Shown here in pieces: positions 52,075 through 61,210 of a stretch of DNA of 64,000 bases. Both the position numbers and the translations under genes were made by a program. Each line of letters opens with the position of its first letter. Position 1 is the first letter of the stretch. The notes beneath the pieces were generated by a model. It was not told where the DNA came from. It did not search any database and saw only the letters and a program-made list of their open reading frames with translations. The stretch lies in contig NZ_FTNT01000003.1 in assembly GCF_900156495.1 (NCBI RefSeq), positions 372,001 to 436,000 of the forward strand. Direction: 5' to 3'. This stretch comes from Williamsia sterculiae (GTDB taxonomy: Bacteria > Actinomycetota > Actinomycetes > Mycobacteriales > Mycobacteriaceae).

Positions 52075-52794
52075 ATGTCGACGGTGAGGACGTGGCGGAT
52101 GAAGAAGTTCCTGCTGTGGGGTGGCGGGTTGCTCGTGGTGCTGGTCGTCGTGGGTGTGATCGCCGGGCCCTGGGTGTACAAGCACTGGATCGCCGGAGAA
52201 CCCGACAAGGCGCTGAGCCTGCCCTCGTCGACACAGGCGGCCAGCGTGGGACTCGACGGCACCTGGACCATCGGCGCCGGCCCGTCGGAGGCCGACACCC
52301 GGACCCAGGCGGGTTACCGGGTCGACGAGACGTTGCGCGGGCAGAAGATCACGGTCAACGGACGCACCACCAAGGTCACCGGACAGTCGACGGTGGCCTC
52401 CGGCAAGTTGGAGTCGGCCACCATCGACGTCGACGTCGCCTCCATCACCAGCCCGGAATCGCAGCGCGACAATCGCTTCCGAGGGTCGAGCATCATGGAC
52501 ACCGGCCGCTACCCGACGGCCACCTGGAAACTGGACGCACCGGTCGATCTCTCGTCGGTGCCCGAGTCCGGTGCTGCGGTACCGATCGCCGTGAACGGGA
52601 CCATGACAATCAAAGGCCAGGCTCGACAGATCTCGACCACCCTGAACGTGCAGCGTTCGGGCTCCACGCTGATCGCTCAGGGATCGGTGCCGGTCACCTG
52701 GACCGACTACGGCGTCACCCCGCCGTCGCTCGGATTCGTGGAGGTGCAACCGACCGGAACGGTCGAGTTCTTGGTCAACCTGACCAAGAGCTGA
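52075..52794 (+). CDS. YceI-family lipid-binding protein, membrane-anchored
   Basis: A 239-residue YceI protein. An N-terminal hydrophobic segment (FLLWGGGLLVVLVVVGVIA) anchors or exports it. The lipocalin-like YceI domain reads DGTWTIGAGPSEADTRTQAG, ATIDVDVASITSPESQRDNR, MDTGRYPTATWKL and ends GFVEVQPTGTVEFLVNL. YceI proteins bind polyisoprenoid or fatty acid molecules in the envelope. The start is either ATG 52075, near a TAGGCT -10 and nearly leaderless, or ATG 52099, with GAGGA upstream. Its place in a pathway is not clear from neighbours. Confidence 0.84.
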   Translation: MSTVRTWRMKKFLLWGGGLLVVLVVVGVIAGPWVYKHWIAGEPDKALSLPSSTQAASVGLDGTWTIGAGPSEADTRTQAGYRVDETLRGQKITVNGRTTKVTGQSTVASGKLESATIDVDVASITSPESQRDNRFRGSSIMDTGRYPTATWKLDAPVDLSSVPESGAAVPIAVNGTMTIKGQARQISTTLNVQRSGSTLIAQGSVPVTWTDYGVTPPSLGFVEVQPTGTVEFLVNLTKS

Positions 52795-52847
52795 CCGCCG
52801 GAACCACTGGTCGACCGGGCCGGACACCCGGTGAGTACGCTTGCCCG

Positions 52848-53330
52848 ATGGGAATTCTCACTCCACTCGCGGTCAAGATCGGTGCCACCCCGTGGATGCC
52901 CAAGCTGCTCCCGGTGATCGTCGCGGTCGACACGCGACTGCAACGGTGGTCACGGGACCGGGTGTCTCTGCTGGACCTCGCCGGTCTACCCAACCTGACC
53001 CTCCGGGTGGCCGGACGCAAGTCTGGTGCCGTGCGGGAGACGCCCCTGCTCTGCGCACCCCGTGGTGACGAGTTCGTCATCGCAGGCTCGTACTTCGGCG
53101 GTGACAAGAACCCTGTATGGGTGCTCAACCTGCGTGCGGCCGAGCGAGCCGAGGTGATCTGGCACGGGAACACCATCCCCGTGGCGTCGCAGGAGGTGAC
53201 CGGCGACGAGCGCACCGCACTGTGGGATGCGTTGCTGGCGGTGTGGCCGAACTACGCGGTGTACGAACAACGCACCACCCGCCACATCCCGGTGTTCCTG
53301 CTGACCCCGGTGGCCCCGGCGGGCCGCTGA
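52848..53330 (+). CDS. Deazaflavin (F420)-dependent nitroreductase-family protein
   Basis: A 160-residue split-barrel protein of the Ddn type from ATG 52848. Typical elements are NLTLRVAGRKSGAVRETPLL, FVIAGSYFGGDKNPVWVLNL (a conserved family segment) and a late TTRHIPVFLLTPV. The family uses F420H2 to reduce quinones or nitro compounds, and includes Ddn, which activates pretomanid in M. tuberculosis. The start follows the YceI gene by 53 bases. The GRKSG-type loop is the expected cofactor-phosphate contact. Substrate unknown. Confidence 0.85.
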   Translation: MGILTPLAVKIGATPWMPKLLPVIVAVDTRLQRWSRDRVSLLDLAGLPNLTLRVAGRKSGAVRETPLLCAPRGDEFVIAGSYFGGDKNPVWVLNLRAAERAEVIWHGNTIPVASQEVTGDERTALWDALLAVWPNYAVYEQRTTRHIPVFLLTPVAPAGR

Positions 53331-53335
53331 GTTCC

Positions 53336-54238
53336 ATGTCCGACGTCGACGCGCGACTGCGGGTGATCGCGCGGGACCTCTACGCCGGCGATCCGGCGGA
53401 GTTCGTCGACGTTCGCACGGCTCGGGTGGCGCAGGCGCGCGCGGCGGGTGACCGAGAACTCGGTACCGCCCTCGGCAGGCTTCGACGACCCACGCAGGTC
53501 GCGCGGTTGGTGAACCTCCTCGCGCGGGAACGCCCCGACGACGTCGCCGCCCTGCTCGATCTCGGGATCGAACTGACCGAGGCGCAACGTCGGCTGTCGG
53601 GGGATCGCATGCGCGAGTTGGCGCGCCGTCGATCCGCTGTCGTCGGCGCTCTGGCCCGGGCCGCGGTTGCGCTCGGCACCGACCACGGCATCACCGCCTC
53701 CGACGGCGCGGTCCGTGAGATCTCCCAGACGTTGCACGCTGCACTCGCCGATCCCGCCACCGCCGCACTCGTCCGCGACGCGCGGCTCAGCTCCGCCGTC
53801 CATTACGACGGACTGGGACCGGCGGGCCTGACCCTGGCCGGAGCCGGACCCGCCACGGACGGTCCCGGCGAGGATCGCGCCCGTACGGCCGCCGACGAGC
53901 GAACCGGACTCGCCGAGGAGTACGCGGCCGCGCAACGTCGACTCGACGGCGCGACGTCCGCCATGACCGACGCGGAGGCGGCGGCGCGCGACACGGAGGT
54001 GGCCGCGGGGGAGTTGACGTCCGAGCGGGATCGTCGGCGCGCCGACGTGGAGCGGTTACGCGATGAGCTACAGGTGAGTGAGGACGAACTGCGTGGCGTG
54101 GAGCAACGACTGCAGTTCGCCACCGCCTCCGCACGGGCCGCCGCGGCCGAGCTGGCAGCGGCGCACGACGATCTCGAGGCCGCGCGATCAGCTGTCAGGG
54201 CGTTGCGGTCCCGTCCGGACGGTGCTCCGGAATCGTGA
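53336..54238 (+). CDS. Coiled-coil protein of unknown function
   Basis: A 300-residue Ala/Arg/Glu-rich cytoplasmic protein. The N-terminal ~110 residues are a compact helical segment (RLRRPTQVARLVNLLARERP) and the C-terminal ~120 are strongly coiled coil (ERDRRRADVERLRDELQVSE, RLQFATASARAAAAELAAAH). No catalytic motif is visible and I do not recognise the family. It begins five bases after the deazaflavin-type gene stop and ends 13 bases before the guanine deaminase start, so the three genes likely form one transcript. Confidence 0.65.
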   Translation: MSDVDARLRVIARDLYAGDPAEFVDVRTARVAQARAAGDRELGTALGRLRRPTQVARLVNLLARERPDDVAALLDLGIELTEAQRRLSGDRMRELARRRSAVVGALARAAVALGTDHGITASDGAVREISQTLHAALADPATAALVRDARLSSAVHYDGLGPAGLTLAGAGPATDGPGEDRARTAADERTGLAEEYAAAQRRLDGATSAMTDAEAAARDTEVAAGELTSERDRRRADVERLRDELQVSEDELRGVEQRLQFATASARAAAAELAAAHDDLEAARSAVRALRSRPDGAPES

Positions 54239-54251
54239 TGTAGTAGTCGAT

Positions 54252-55664
54252 GTGACCAGCATCCACCGCGGCCAGATCTTCCACGTCGCCGGTTCTCCGG
54301 CGGTCACGGATGCGGTCGCGGCGCTCGAGTACATCGAGGACGGGGCATTGGTCGTCGACGGGAACGGTGTCATCGCATGGCTCGGCGAGTACCCGGACGT
54401 ACCCGACCACTTGCACCCCGATCAATCGGACGCGGTGTCCCTCCATGACCACCGACCGGGCTTCGTGTTGCCCGGGTTCGTCGACACCCACCTGCACTTC
54501 CCGCAGACCTACGCCGGTGACTGCTACGGCGGTGGGCAGTTACTGGAGTGGCTGGAGCGGTGCATCTTCCCCTCTGAGGCCCGCTACGCCGACGAGACGT
54601 TCGCCGTCGCGGCGGCCGAGGAGTTCACCGAACGCCGCCTCCGCGCGGGGACCACGGCGGCGATGGTGTTCGGCTCGGCGTTTCCGGTCGCCCAGGACGC
54701 GCTGTTCACCGCGACCCTGGACCGTGGGCTGCGCATCGTCAGCGGCCGGGGCATCCAGACCTGCGGTCCACCAGCCGCGGAACCGCTGATCACCGGCGAG
54801 GACGACGCCATCACGATGTCCGCTGCAGAGGTGCAGCGCTGGCACGGTGCCGACACCGGTGACGTCACCACCGCGCTGGTGCAGGTGGCCCTCGTACCCC
54901 GGTTCTCGCTGTCCGTGACCCCGAGAACGCTTGCGTCGCTGGGGGAGCTGTACGACGAGCTGCGGCCCGCCGGGGTGTATGTGCACACCCATCTCAACGA
55001 GAACAACCGCCCGGGGACGGGCGAGATGGATGCCACCAAAGCCGCATACGGAGTGGAGAGCTACCTCGACACCTACGACGGTCTGTTCCTGCCCGGGGGC
55101 CGACGCGGTGGCAGCAGTCTGCTCGGCAGACGCACCATCATGGCCCACGCGGTGCACTGTCTCGACAGGGAACTGAGTCGGATGGCGGAAACCGAGACCT
55201 CCATCGCGCATTGTCCGGTGTCGCAACTGTTTCTCGGTTCCGGGACGATGCCGTGGTTGCGCACCATCCGCTCCGGGGTGAATGTCGCGCTCGGCACCGA
55301 TCATGGTGCCGGTGACGAGTGGTCGATCGCCCGAGTGGTCAACGACTCCTACAAGGTGCACATCTCCGAACCCGATCACAGCGGTGTTGCGCTGCATCCG
55401 GCGGTACTGCTCTTCACCGCGACCCTCGCCGGTGCGCGAGCACTCGATCAGGAAACTCGGTTCGGCAACTTCGACGTCGGCAAGGAAGCGGACTTCCTGG
55501 TCATAGATCCCGAACGCTGGCCACCTCTGTACAACGCGATCAATCGTGCGGTCCGGTCGGACGACCCCCAGATGGCGCGCGACCAGATACTTTTCGCGGT
55601 TCTGATGCAGCTACGTGAGTCCGCGATCGCCGAGGTGCACGTCCGTGGCCACCGCGTCGGCTGA
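54252..55664 (+). CDS. guaD: Guanine deaminase
   Basis: A 470-residue amidohydrolase with the guanine deaminase arrangement: GFVLPGFVDTHLHFPQTYAG (HxH zinc ligands and the FPQ of guanine deaminases), YVHTHLNENNRPGTGEMD, TIMAHAVHCLDRELS, TSIAHCPVSQLFLGSG and VALGTDHGAGDEWS. It hydrolyses guanine to xanthine and ammonia in purine salvage. GTG 54252 is used as start, with no strong SD. The 3' end overlaps the convergent GGDEF gene by 54 bases. Length is normal for bacterial GuaD. Confidence 0.88.
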   Translation: MTSIHRGQIFHVAGSPAVTDAVAALEYIEDGALVVDGNGVIAWLGEYPDVPDHLHPDQSDAVSLHDHRPGFVLPGFVDTHLHFPQTYAGDCYGGGQLLEWLERCIFPSEARYADETFAVAAAEEFTERRLRAGTTAAMVFGSAFPVAQDALFTATLDRGLRIVSGRGIQTCGPPAAEPLITGEDDAITMSAAEVQRWHGADTGDVTTALVQVALVPRFSLSVTPRTLASLGELYDELRPAGVYVHTHLNENNRPGTGEMDATKAAYGVESYLDTYDGLFLPGGRRGGSSLLGRRTIMAHAVHCLDRELSRMAETETSIAHCPVSQLFLGSGTMPWLRTIRSGVNVALGTDHGAGDEWSIARVVNDSYKVHISEPDHSGVALHPAVLLFTATLAGARALDQETRFGNFDVGKEADFLVIDPERWPPLYNAINRAVRSDDPQMARDQILFAVLMQLRESAIAEVHVRGHRVG

Positions 55665-56669
55665 GACGGGCGCATCGAGCGTCGGCACGACCGGAACCTC
55701 GAACTGCGCCGCCGTGGACGCGACGCGTTTGGTGAGCTTGTCCTTGTACATCAACGCATCCGCGGTTCGCCAGGCACAGTCGAGTCCCTCGGCGATGCGG
55801 TACTGGGCACACCCGAGCGAGGCGCTGACCCCGGCGCGGCCGAACTCGTGCCGGATGCGTTGCTCCATCTCGTCGATCCTCACGCTCGATCGAGCGTCGA
55901 GCAACACCGCGAATTCGTCACCGCCGGTTCGGGCGATCACCGACGACTCATCCACCACACCGATGAGGATCTCCGCCGCACGACGCAACTGGTTGTCACC
56001 GGCATGATGCCCGAGTGTGTCGTTGACGTGCTTGAGCCGATCGAGGTCCACGACCACCACCGCACCCGGCTCACCGAACCGGCGAAACCGTGCCTCCTCG
56101 TCACGCAGCAGTTGTTCCCAGCCATTGCGGTTCAGCAGACCCGTGAGTGAGTCGGTCTCCGCATGCCGACGGGCCGCCTCCAGGTCGCGATGTACCGCGG
56201 TGGCGATGAGATCGGCTTCGAGGACGTTGGCAAGCAAGGACACGACCAGCGGCAGCAACCCGTCATGGTCCAGTTCCTCGGCCGTCCGCGCCCTCGGACC
56301 GAAGCCGCACACGGTCCCGAACAACGTCCCGTCCGAGGTACGTAGCGGATAGCCCACGTAACAACCGACATCAACACCCCGCCGCTGGACCAGGGCGGCG
56401 TACTCCGGGACATCGCTGACGTCGTGCGCGATGTGCGGCGCTCGACCCGTCGACGAGTACTGGCACATCGAATTCGACCACGCGATGAAGTCACCGGATG
56501 TCAGGCCGTAATGAGTGTCGGCGACGGTCAGATACACCTGCCGTTCCCCGTCGTACCGGGTGACGGCCCAGGTCTCGAGGGGCATCCTCCGACGGAGGTG
56601 GGTGATCACGTCACGAGATGCCGCGTCGAACCGCGGCGGAGACACCGGCGTGGGCGGTTGGAAAGGCAT
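55611..56669 (-). CDS. GAF-GGDEF diguanylate cyclase
   Basis: A 352-residue signalling protein. ATG 56669 is chosen over ATG 56714 because GGGGAGGA lies six bases upstream. Residues ~15-165 form a GAF-like sensor (ASRDVITHLRRRMPLETWAV, VDVGCYVGYPLRTSDGT). The GGDEF domain follows: DSLTGLLNRNGWEQLL, AVVVVDLDRLKHVNDTLGH and SVIARTGGDEFAVLLD, with an intact GGDEF active-site motif. It should make c-di-GMP from two GTP. The 3' end overlaps guaD by 54 bases, tail to tail. Confidence 0.88.
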   Translation of the reverse strand: MPFQPPTPVSPPRFDAASRDVITHLRRRMPLETWAVTRYDGERQVYLTVADTHYGLTSGDFIAWSNSMCQYSSTGRAPHIAHDVSDVPEYAALVQRRGVDVGCYVGYPLRTSDGTLFGTVCGFGPRARTAEELDHDGLLPLVVSLLANVLEADLIATAVHRDLEAARRHAETDSLTGLLNRNGWEQLLRDEEARFRRFGEPGAVVVVDLDRLKHVNDTLGHHAGDNQLRRAAEILIGVVDESSVIARTGGDEFAVLLDARSSVRIDEMEQRIRHEFGRAGVSASLGCAQYRIAEGLDCAWRTADALMYKDKLTKRVASTAAQFEVPVVPTLDAPVSADAVATDVHLGDRGLT

Positions 56670-56864
56670 TCCATGTCCTCCCCACGCGGTTCGCGAAACG
56701 TTCGATTCGGTCATCCTACCCGGGCGGGGTCGCCGATATGCCTGACAAAGCGTCCAGCGCCACGTGTTCTCGGCCGGCGATGACTGGTGCGCTGTCGGAC
56801 GGTCGATACCGTCATACCCGGACACGGGACGACACATGAAACCCGATCGAACAGGGAGCAGAGC

Positions 56865-57410
56865 ATGGGCAGCATCGTGGTACACGAGTTCATCAGCCTC
56901 GACGGGGTGTACGAGAACCCCGGTTGGACCGCCGAGTTCGGTTTCACCGAAGCGCTCGGCGCCGCGATCGGCCGGATGACCACCGGGTCCACCGCGATTC
57001 TGCTCGGCCGCAACACCTTCGACATGTTCGGTCCGGCCTGGTCCGAGCGCACCGCCGAGGACGACCCCGGCGCACCATTCTTCAACGACACCGCCAAGTT
57101 CGTGGTGTCGACCTCATCGGCGTCGGTGAACGGGTGGGCCAACTCACGACTGCTCGGGCCGTACGACGCCGACGCGATCCGGTCACTGAAGTCCGATCAC
57201 GAGAAGATCTACGTGAGCGGCAGTGGGACCCTGGTCCGCGCGCTGATCGCCGACGGCCTCGTCGACGAACTACATCTGCTGGTCTACCCGATCGTGCTCG
57301 GCTCCGGCGCGCGCCTGTTCGCCGCGGACGGCGTCCAGACACGCCTACGACTGTCCGAGACGGAATCGTTCGACAACGGGGTCGTACACCTGACCTACGG
57401 CCCGCACTGA
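56865..57410 (+). CDS. Dihydrofolate-reductase-family (RibD C-terminal) protein
   Basis: A 181-residue reductase of the RibD/DHFR-like superfamily from ATG 56865 behind GGGAG. It opens VVHEFISLDGVYENPGWTA, has the substrate loop AILLGRNTFDMFGPAW, the NADPH site KIYVSGSGTLVRALIADGLV and the closing DELHLLVYPIVLGSGARLF. The order matches stand-alone RibD-C proteins that reduce an unknown pyrimidine-like or other substrate with NADPH. Transcribed alone, divergent from the GGDEF gene. Confidence 0.87.
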   Translation: MGSIVVHEFISLDGVYENPGWTAEFGFTEALGAAIGRMTTGSTAILLGRNTFDMFGPAWSERTAEDDPGAPFFNDTAKFVVSTSSASVNGWANSRLLGPYDADAIRSLKSDHEKIYVSGSGTLVRALIADGLVDELHLLVYPIVLGSGARLFAADGVQTRLRLSETESFDNGVVHLTYGPH

Positions 57411-57424
57411 TCCCGCGGGCAGCC

Positions 57425-57844
57425 TCAACGCGTCCAGGGTCCGACGCCGCCGATCTTGTCGATACGGATCCTGGTGACGAATCCGGGCGGAGCATCCGGC
57501 GGCGGGAAATCCGCGTCCGGTGCCAGCGAGGCGGCCAGCTCGCGCAGCAACTGTGGGGCCCCGCCCTCGACGATGTGTGCGGTGCCCGCGACAGACAGGT
57601 ACGGGGTCATCACCGGAGCAGATCGATCGGACAGGATTGTCAGCGCCACCCGTTCGTCGCGCCGGACGTTGCGCACCTTCTGGTACTCGCCCAGATGGGC
57701 GGTGAGCAGTTCGTCACCGTCGGCGGTCTGGCGTAGCGCGACCCAGACCACGCTCACCTGCGGACTTCCGTCGGTATTGATCGTCACCAGGGTGGCGTTG
57801 GCACCCGATCCGATGAGGCCTCGAGCGGCTGCGGGTAATTCCAT
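57425..57844 (-). CDS. PPOX-class split-barrel (F420-dependent) protein
   Basis: A 139-residue single-domain split-barrel protein. Segments: LIGSGANATLVTINTDGSPQ, SVVWVALRQTADGDELLTAH, YQKVRNVRRDERVALTILS and YLSVAGTAHIVEG. The KVRNVRRD cofactor-phosphate motif is typical of F420-dependent PPOX proteins. ATG 57844 is used; GTG 57850 gives two more residues. It converges with 14 bases on the RibD-like gene. This is the third PPOX-type gene in the window besides those at 4749 and 14023. Substrate unknown. Confidence 0.82.
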   Translation of the reverse strand: MELPAAARGLIGSGANATLVTINTDGSPQVSVVWVALRQTADGDELLTAHLGEYQKVRNVRRDERVALTILSDRSAPVMTPYLSVAGTAHIVEGGAPQLLRELAASLAPDADFPPPDAPPGFVTRIRIDKIGGVGPWTR

Positions 57845-58000
57845 GTCCACGTACTACCTCATGAACACCCGAATTTGTTCCCCGGCGGGTGGCTTGCGGC
57901 GGCAGACTCTCTGCTCTAGCGTTAGAGTCAGTCGTGTGTATGACTTAGTTGCTCGGACGCGCGCCCCAAACCCATCACCGCCCAGTTGACGAGGCCGACC

Positions 58001-59326
58001 ATGACGCCAGACCACAGCCGTGTTCCGCCGGGCACCGACGTGGCGATCGTGGGCGCCGGTATCGCCGGGTTGGTCACCGCCGACAGATTGGGCACCCGCG
58101 GAATCGATGCTGTGGTTCTCGAGGCGGCCGACCGCGTCGGCGGTCGTCTGATGGCCCGGACCTCGGTCCTCGGGTCCGCGGTGGACCTCGGCGGTCAGTG
58201 GATCGGGCACGGACATCACCGCTTCGAGGAACTGGCCGACGAACTCGGTGCGAGACGGTTCCCGATGCACAGCCCCGGTACCCCCGCAATGGTCACCGCC
58301 GTCGGACCGATCTCGGCGACGAACCCGTCGATGTTGGCGGCCACCGTCGGGTTACTCGGGTTCGAGGTCGCGTCGCGCCTGCCCGAACGCGACACCTGGA
58401 CCACGACGAGCGTCCGAGAATGGATCGACAGGATCCCCTCGCGCCGCGCCCGCCGCATCGTCGACGTGATCGTCGCGGTCACCTGCTGTGCAGACACGTC
58501 GACACTGTCGATCGCGGCGTTCCTGCGGCTCATCCGGTTCCAGGGTGGCTTGTCCACCATGATGAAGACGACCGGCGGCGCCCAGGACGCACTGGTCGTC
58601 GAGGGCGCCGGAGCCCTGGCGGAGAGACTCGCACACCGCCTCGGTGATCGGGTGCACACCGGTGTTCGCGTGACCGCCGTCGACCAGACCGACCGTGGCG
58701 TCACCGTCGCGACGCCCACCACCACGATCAGGGCACGACGGGTGGTGATTGCGGTGCCGCCCCCGATGGCCGCGCGGATCGCCTTCCGCCCACCGCTGCC
58801 CGACAACCGAGTCCGATCGCACCACAACACGCGGATGGGCGAGGTGTACAAGGCGATCGCCGTCTACGAGACACCTTTCTGGCGTCAGCGTCGTGACGCC
58901 GAAGCGATCATGCTCGGTACCCCCGGCTGCGCGGTATTCGACACCACGCCGCCCGACGGCCCGGGTCATCTGACGATGCTCGTGGGCGGTGCCGATGCCG
59001 CCCGCATCGGCCAGTTGTCCGTCGGACGACGTCGAGAGACTCTCCTCGACCACCTCGAACCCCACCTCGGCCGGGAGGTACGACGTCCGGCCGGGTGGTA
59101 CGACAAGGTCTGGCATCACGATCCGTATGTCGGTGGGGGATATGCGTCACTACCGGTGATGGGTACCCGCGAGGGGTACTACCCCGTCGAGCACACTCCC
59201 GCCGGCCGCATCCACTGGGCGGGAACCGAAACCGCCGCGGAACACGCCGGATACGTCGAAGGTGCCATCGAATCCGCGGAACGCGTGGTCACCGAACTGG
59301 TCCGGACGCTCGGGGAGACCGGGTGA
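58001..59326 (+). CDS. FAD-dependent amine oxidase
   Basis: A 441-residue flavoprotein from ATG 58001 (GACGAGG upstream). The dinucleotide-binding motif VAIVGAGIAGLVTADRLGTR is followed by the GG doublet AADRVGGRLM and the conserved GGQWIGHGHHRF. The C-terminal FAD segment is RIHWAGTETAAEHAGYVEGA. This matches flavin monoamine oxidases, which deaminate amines with release of H2O2. Its 3' end overlaps the convergent glycosyltransferase gene by 38 bases. Substrate amine unknown. Confidence 0.86.
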   Translation: MTPDHSRVPPGTDVAIVGAGIAGLVTADRLGTRGIDAVVLEAADRVGGRLMARTSVLGSAVDLGGQWIGHGHHRFEELADELGARRFPMHSPGTPAMVTAVGPISATNPSMLAATVGLLGFEVASRLPERDTWTTTSVREWIDRIPSRRARRIVDVIVAVTCCADTSTLSIAAFLRLIRFQGGLSTMMKTTGGAQDALVVEGAGALAERLAHRLGDRVHTGVRVTAVDQTDRGVTVATPTTTIRARRVVIAVPPPMAARIAFRPPLPDNRVRSHHNTRMGEVYKAIAVYETPFWRQRRDAEAIMLGTPGCAVFDTTPPDGPGHLTMLVGGADAARIGQLSVGRRRETLLDHLEPHLGREVRRPAGWYDKVWHHDPYVGGGYASLPVMGTREGYYPVEHTPAGRIHWAGTETAAEHAGYVEGAIESAERVVTELVRTLGETG

Positions 59327-60218
59327 CGGCGGCGGCGCCCAGGCCGTCACCCGTCGGCGTTGTGTCCCTGGGCTCGACGATCTCGATGCCGCGCGCCGAC
59401 CGACGTATCAGTCCGGCGGTCTCGAAGGCCTCGAGCCATCCGGTCATCGGCCAACGATCCCAGCGTCGGTGGAACACCTCGGCGTTGCGGACGATGTCGT
59501 CGAGGTGTTCCACCGGTGGTGCGGACACCGGATGATGCTGGTGATAGGCGTCGGCACCCCCGACCCATACGACCGGGATGTCGAGAGCGGCCGCTGTACT
59601 CGCGAAGTCGGTGTCCTCGCCCCCGTAACCGCGGTAGTCCTCGTGGAACCCGCCCACGCGCGACCACGTCTCGCCGGTCACTGCGAAGGACAGGGACCAG
59701 AACAGGTCGGGGTCGGCACCGACCTCCAGCACGCCGTCGGGCGGGTCGGGGCGCGCCGAATGGGGTTGGCGGTGGGCCCGCAATTCCGCAGCCGTCCAGT
59801 CGGAGTCGCGCGGCGGCAGATAGGTGACCGGTCCACACAACAACACCGGACCCGTGGTGCGCCGCGCAGCCTCCCGATAGCGGCCGATCATGGCGGGATC
59901 GGGTATGCAGTCGACATCGAGGAACACCAGGAGGTCCGCGTGCGCAGCGAGCGCGGCCTCGGCCCCGCGGTTACGGGCGCTCGCCAACGGGAGGCCCCCA
60001 CGGACACGGGAGACCTCGATCACCATCGCCCGCGGATCCGCGGATGCGACCAGCGGTCGGATGTGGGGATCGTCCATCGCCACCACGACATGGGTGTCGA
60101 CGGGCGTTGTCGATGCCTGCAGTCCGCTGAGCTGTGCGGTCAGGTGTCGATGGCGCCCGGACACCACGGTGATCACCGCCGTGCGTGTCACCGGCGGCGG
60201 CACACCATCGGCGGTCAC
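59289..60218 (-). CDS. GT2-family glycosyltransferase
   Basis: A 309-residue nucleotide-sugar glycosyltransferase from GTG 60218. The DxD-type segment LLVFLDVDCIPDPAMIGRYR and the N-terminal TAVITVVSGRHRHLTAQLSG fit the GT-A fold. The acceptor side includes ETWSRVGGFHEDYRGYGGED, the galactosyltransferase-like GGxDxD element. The GTG overlaps the stop of the preceding glycosyltransferase gene (GTGA). It is the last of four coupled glycosyltransferase genes. Confidence 0.85.
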   Translation of the reverse strand: MTADGVPPPVTRTAVITVVSGRHRHLTAQLSGLQASTTPVDTHVVVAMDDPHIRPLVASADPRAMVIEVSRVRGGLPLASARNRGAEAALAAHADLLVFLDVDCIPDPAMIGRYREAARRTTGPVLLCGPVTYLPPRDSDWTAAELRAHRQPHSARPDPPDGVLEVGADPDLFWSLSFAVTGETWSRVGGFHEDYRGYGGEDTDFASTAAALDIPVVWVGGADAYHQHHPVSAPPVEHLDDIVRNAEVFHRRWDRWPMTGWLEAFETAGLIRRSARGIEIVEPRDTTPTGDGLGAAAVTRSPRASGPVR

Positions 60219-61210
60219 CGTGCCGCCACGTCCGCTATCACGGCGGCCGCTCGACGTGCGGCGCCTTCCACCTGCAACCGACGCCATGACAGACGGTCGA
60301 GGCTCTCGGCTCGGTGCAACACGTCGGGCCAGGAAGATGGCTCGGGCCACCTCCGTGTCACACACGCCACCTCGTGTGTCCGCAGGGCCTCCGCCGTCGC
60401 ATCCTGTTCACCGAACGGTCGTCGTTGCGGGGTGACGACGGCGGCGGCACCTGCGCAGGCGACATCGGCGATCGCATTCTGCCCCGCATGAGTGACGATC
60501 ACGGAGGCCGAACACAGCAGTGGCCAGACGTCGTCGACCCACCCCGAACCGGCGACACCCGCCGCGACCCATCGGCGCCCGGGTGTCGTGGCCCGTGCCG
60601 CCGCGACGTCGTCATCGGTGACGATCGAACCGCCCGCTCCACCGAGGATCACCACCGGAGCGTCTCCATCGGCCCGGCCACACCGAGCTCGCCCGTCGAA
60701 ACGGCTGATCGCACCCACGTAGTGCGTGGTGTCGTCGAACGGGTGCAGATGTGCCGGCCGGTATAGGTCCGCCGACCACGGCGCGACGATGGCGTCGGCG
60801 AGTCGGTGGGCCAACAGATGCGGGGGATCGTCACGCACGCCGGGCATGGCCATGATCACCACCGGGATGCCCATTGTGCGTACGAACAGTGCAACCTCCA
60901 CCGAGACGTCGACGACCACGACCGACGGACGGGTTCGCCGGATCCAGTCGGCGATGATGCCCATCCGCTCGGTGAGCCCGGGTACGTCGATCGGCGCCCA
61001 GTGCAATGTGTCGTGTGCTGACGGCGCACGCACCGTCGCGTCGGGCGGATCCGGTACGTCGAGCGGCAACGGCAACCAGGAGCCGGCCGCGTGTCCGTCC
61101 TGCGGTCGACGTGACGACAGCACCGTGACCGGCTCGTCGAGTGACGCGGCGATCGAATGCGACCGCATCATGTGTCCACTGCCCTGATGGTGGACGTAGT
61201 AACCGATCAC
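60215..61210 (-). CDS. GT-B glycosyltransferase (MurG/UGT-like)
   Basis: A 331-residue GT-B enzyme. It starts IGYYVHHQGSGHMMRSHSIA, where the GSGHMMR loop is typical of MurG-like acceptor domains. The donor half contains VVILGGAGGSIVTD and SASVIVTHAGQNAIADVACA, the conserved nucleotide-sugar site. GTG 61210 overlaps the stop of the upstream gene at 61207. Probably adds a sugar to a lipid- or protein-linked glycan; donor and acceptor unknown. Confidence 0.83.
   Translation of the reverse strand: MIGYYVHHQGSGHMMRSHSIAASLDEPVTVLSSRRPQDGHAAGSWLPLPLDVPDPPDATVRAPSAHDTLHWAPIDVPGLTERMGIIADWIRRTRPSVVVVDVSVEVALFVRTMGIPVVIMAMPGVRDDPPHLLAHRLADAIVAPWSADLYRPAHLHPFDDTTHYVGAISRFDGRARCGRADGDAPVVILGGAGGSIVTDDDVAAARATTPGRRWVAAGVAGSGWVDDVWPLLCSASVIVTHAGQNAIADVACAGAAAVVTPQRRPFGEQDATAEALRTHEVACVTRRWPEPSSWPDVLHRAESLDRLSWRRLQVEGAARRAAAVIADVAAR

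Noticed and set aside
51423-53330. A 635-codon ORF spanning the rhomboid-like, YceI and deazaflavin genes
   Set aside because: Only its last 160 codons (from 52848) encode a recognisable protein; the rest is the wrong frame of two real genes.
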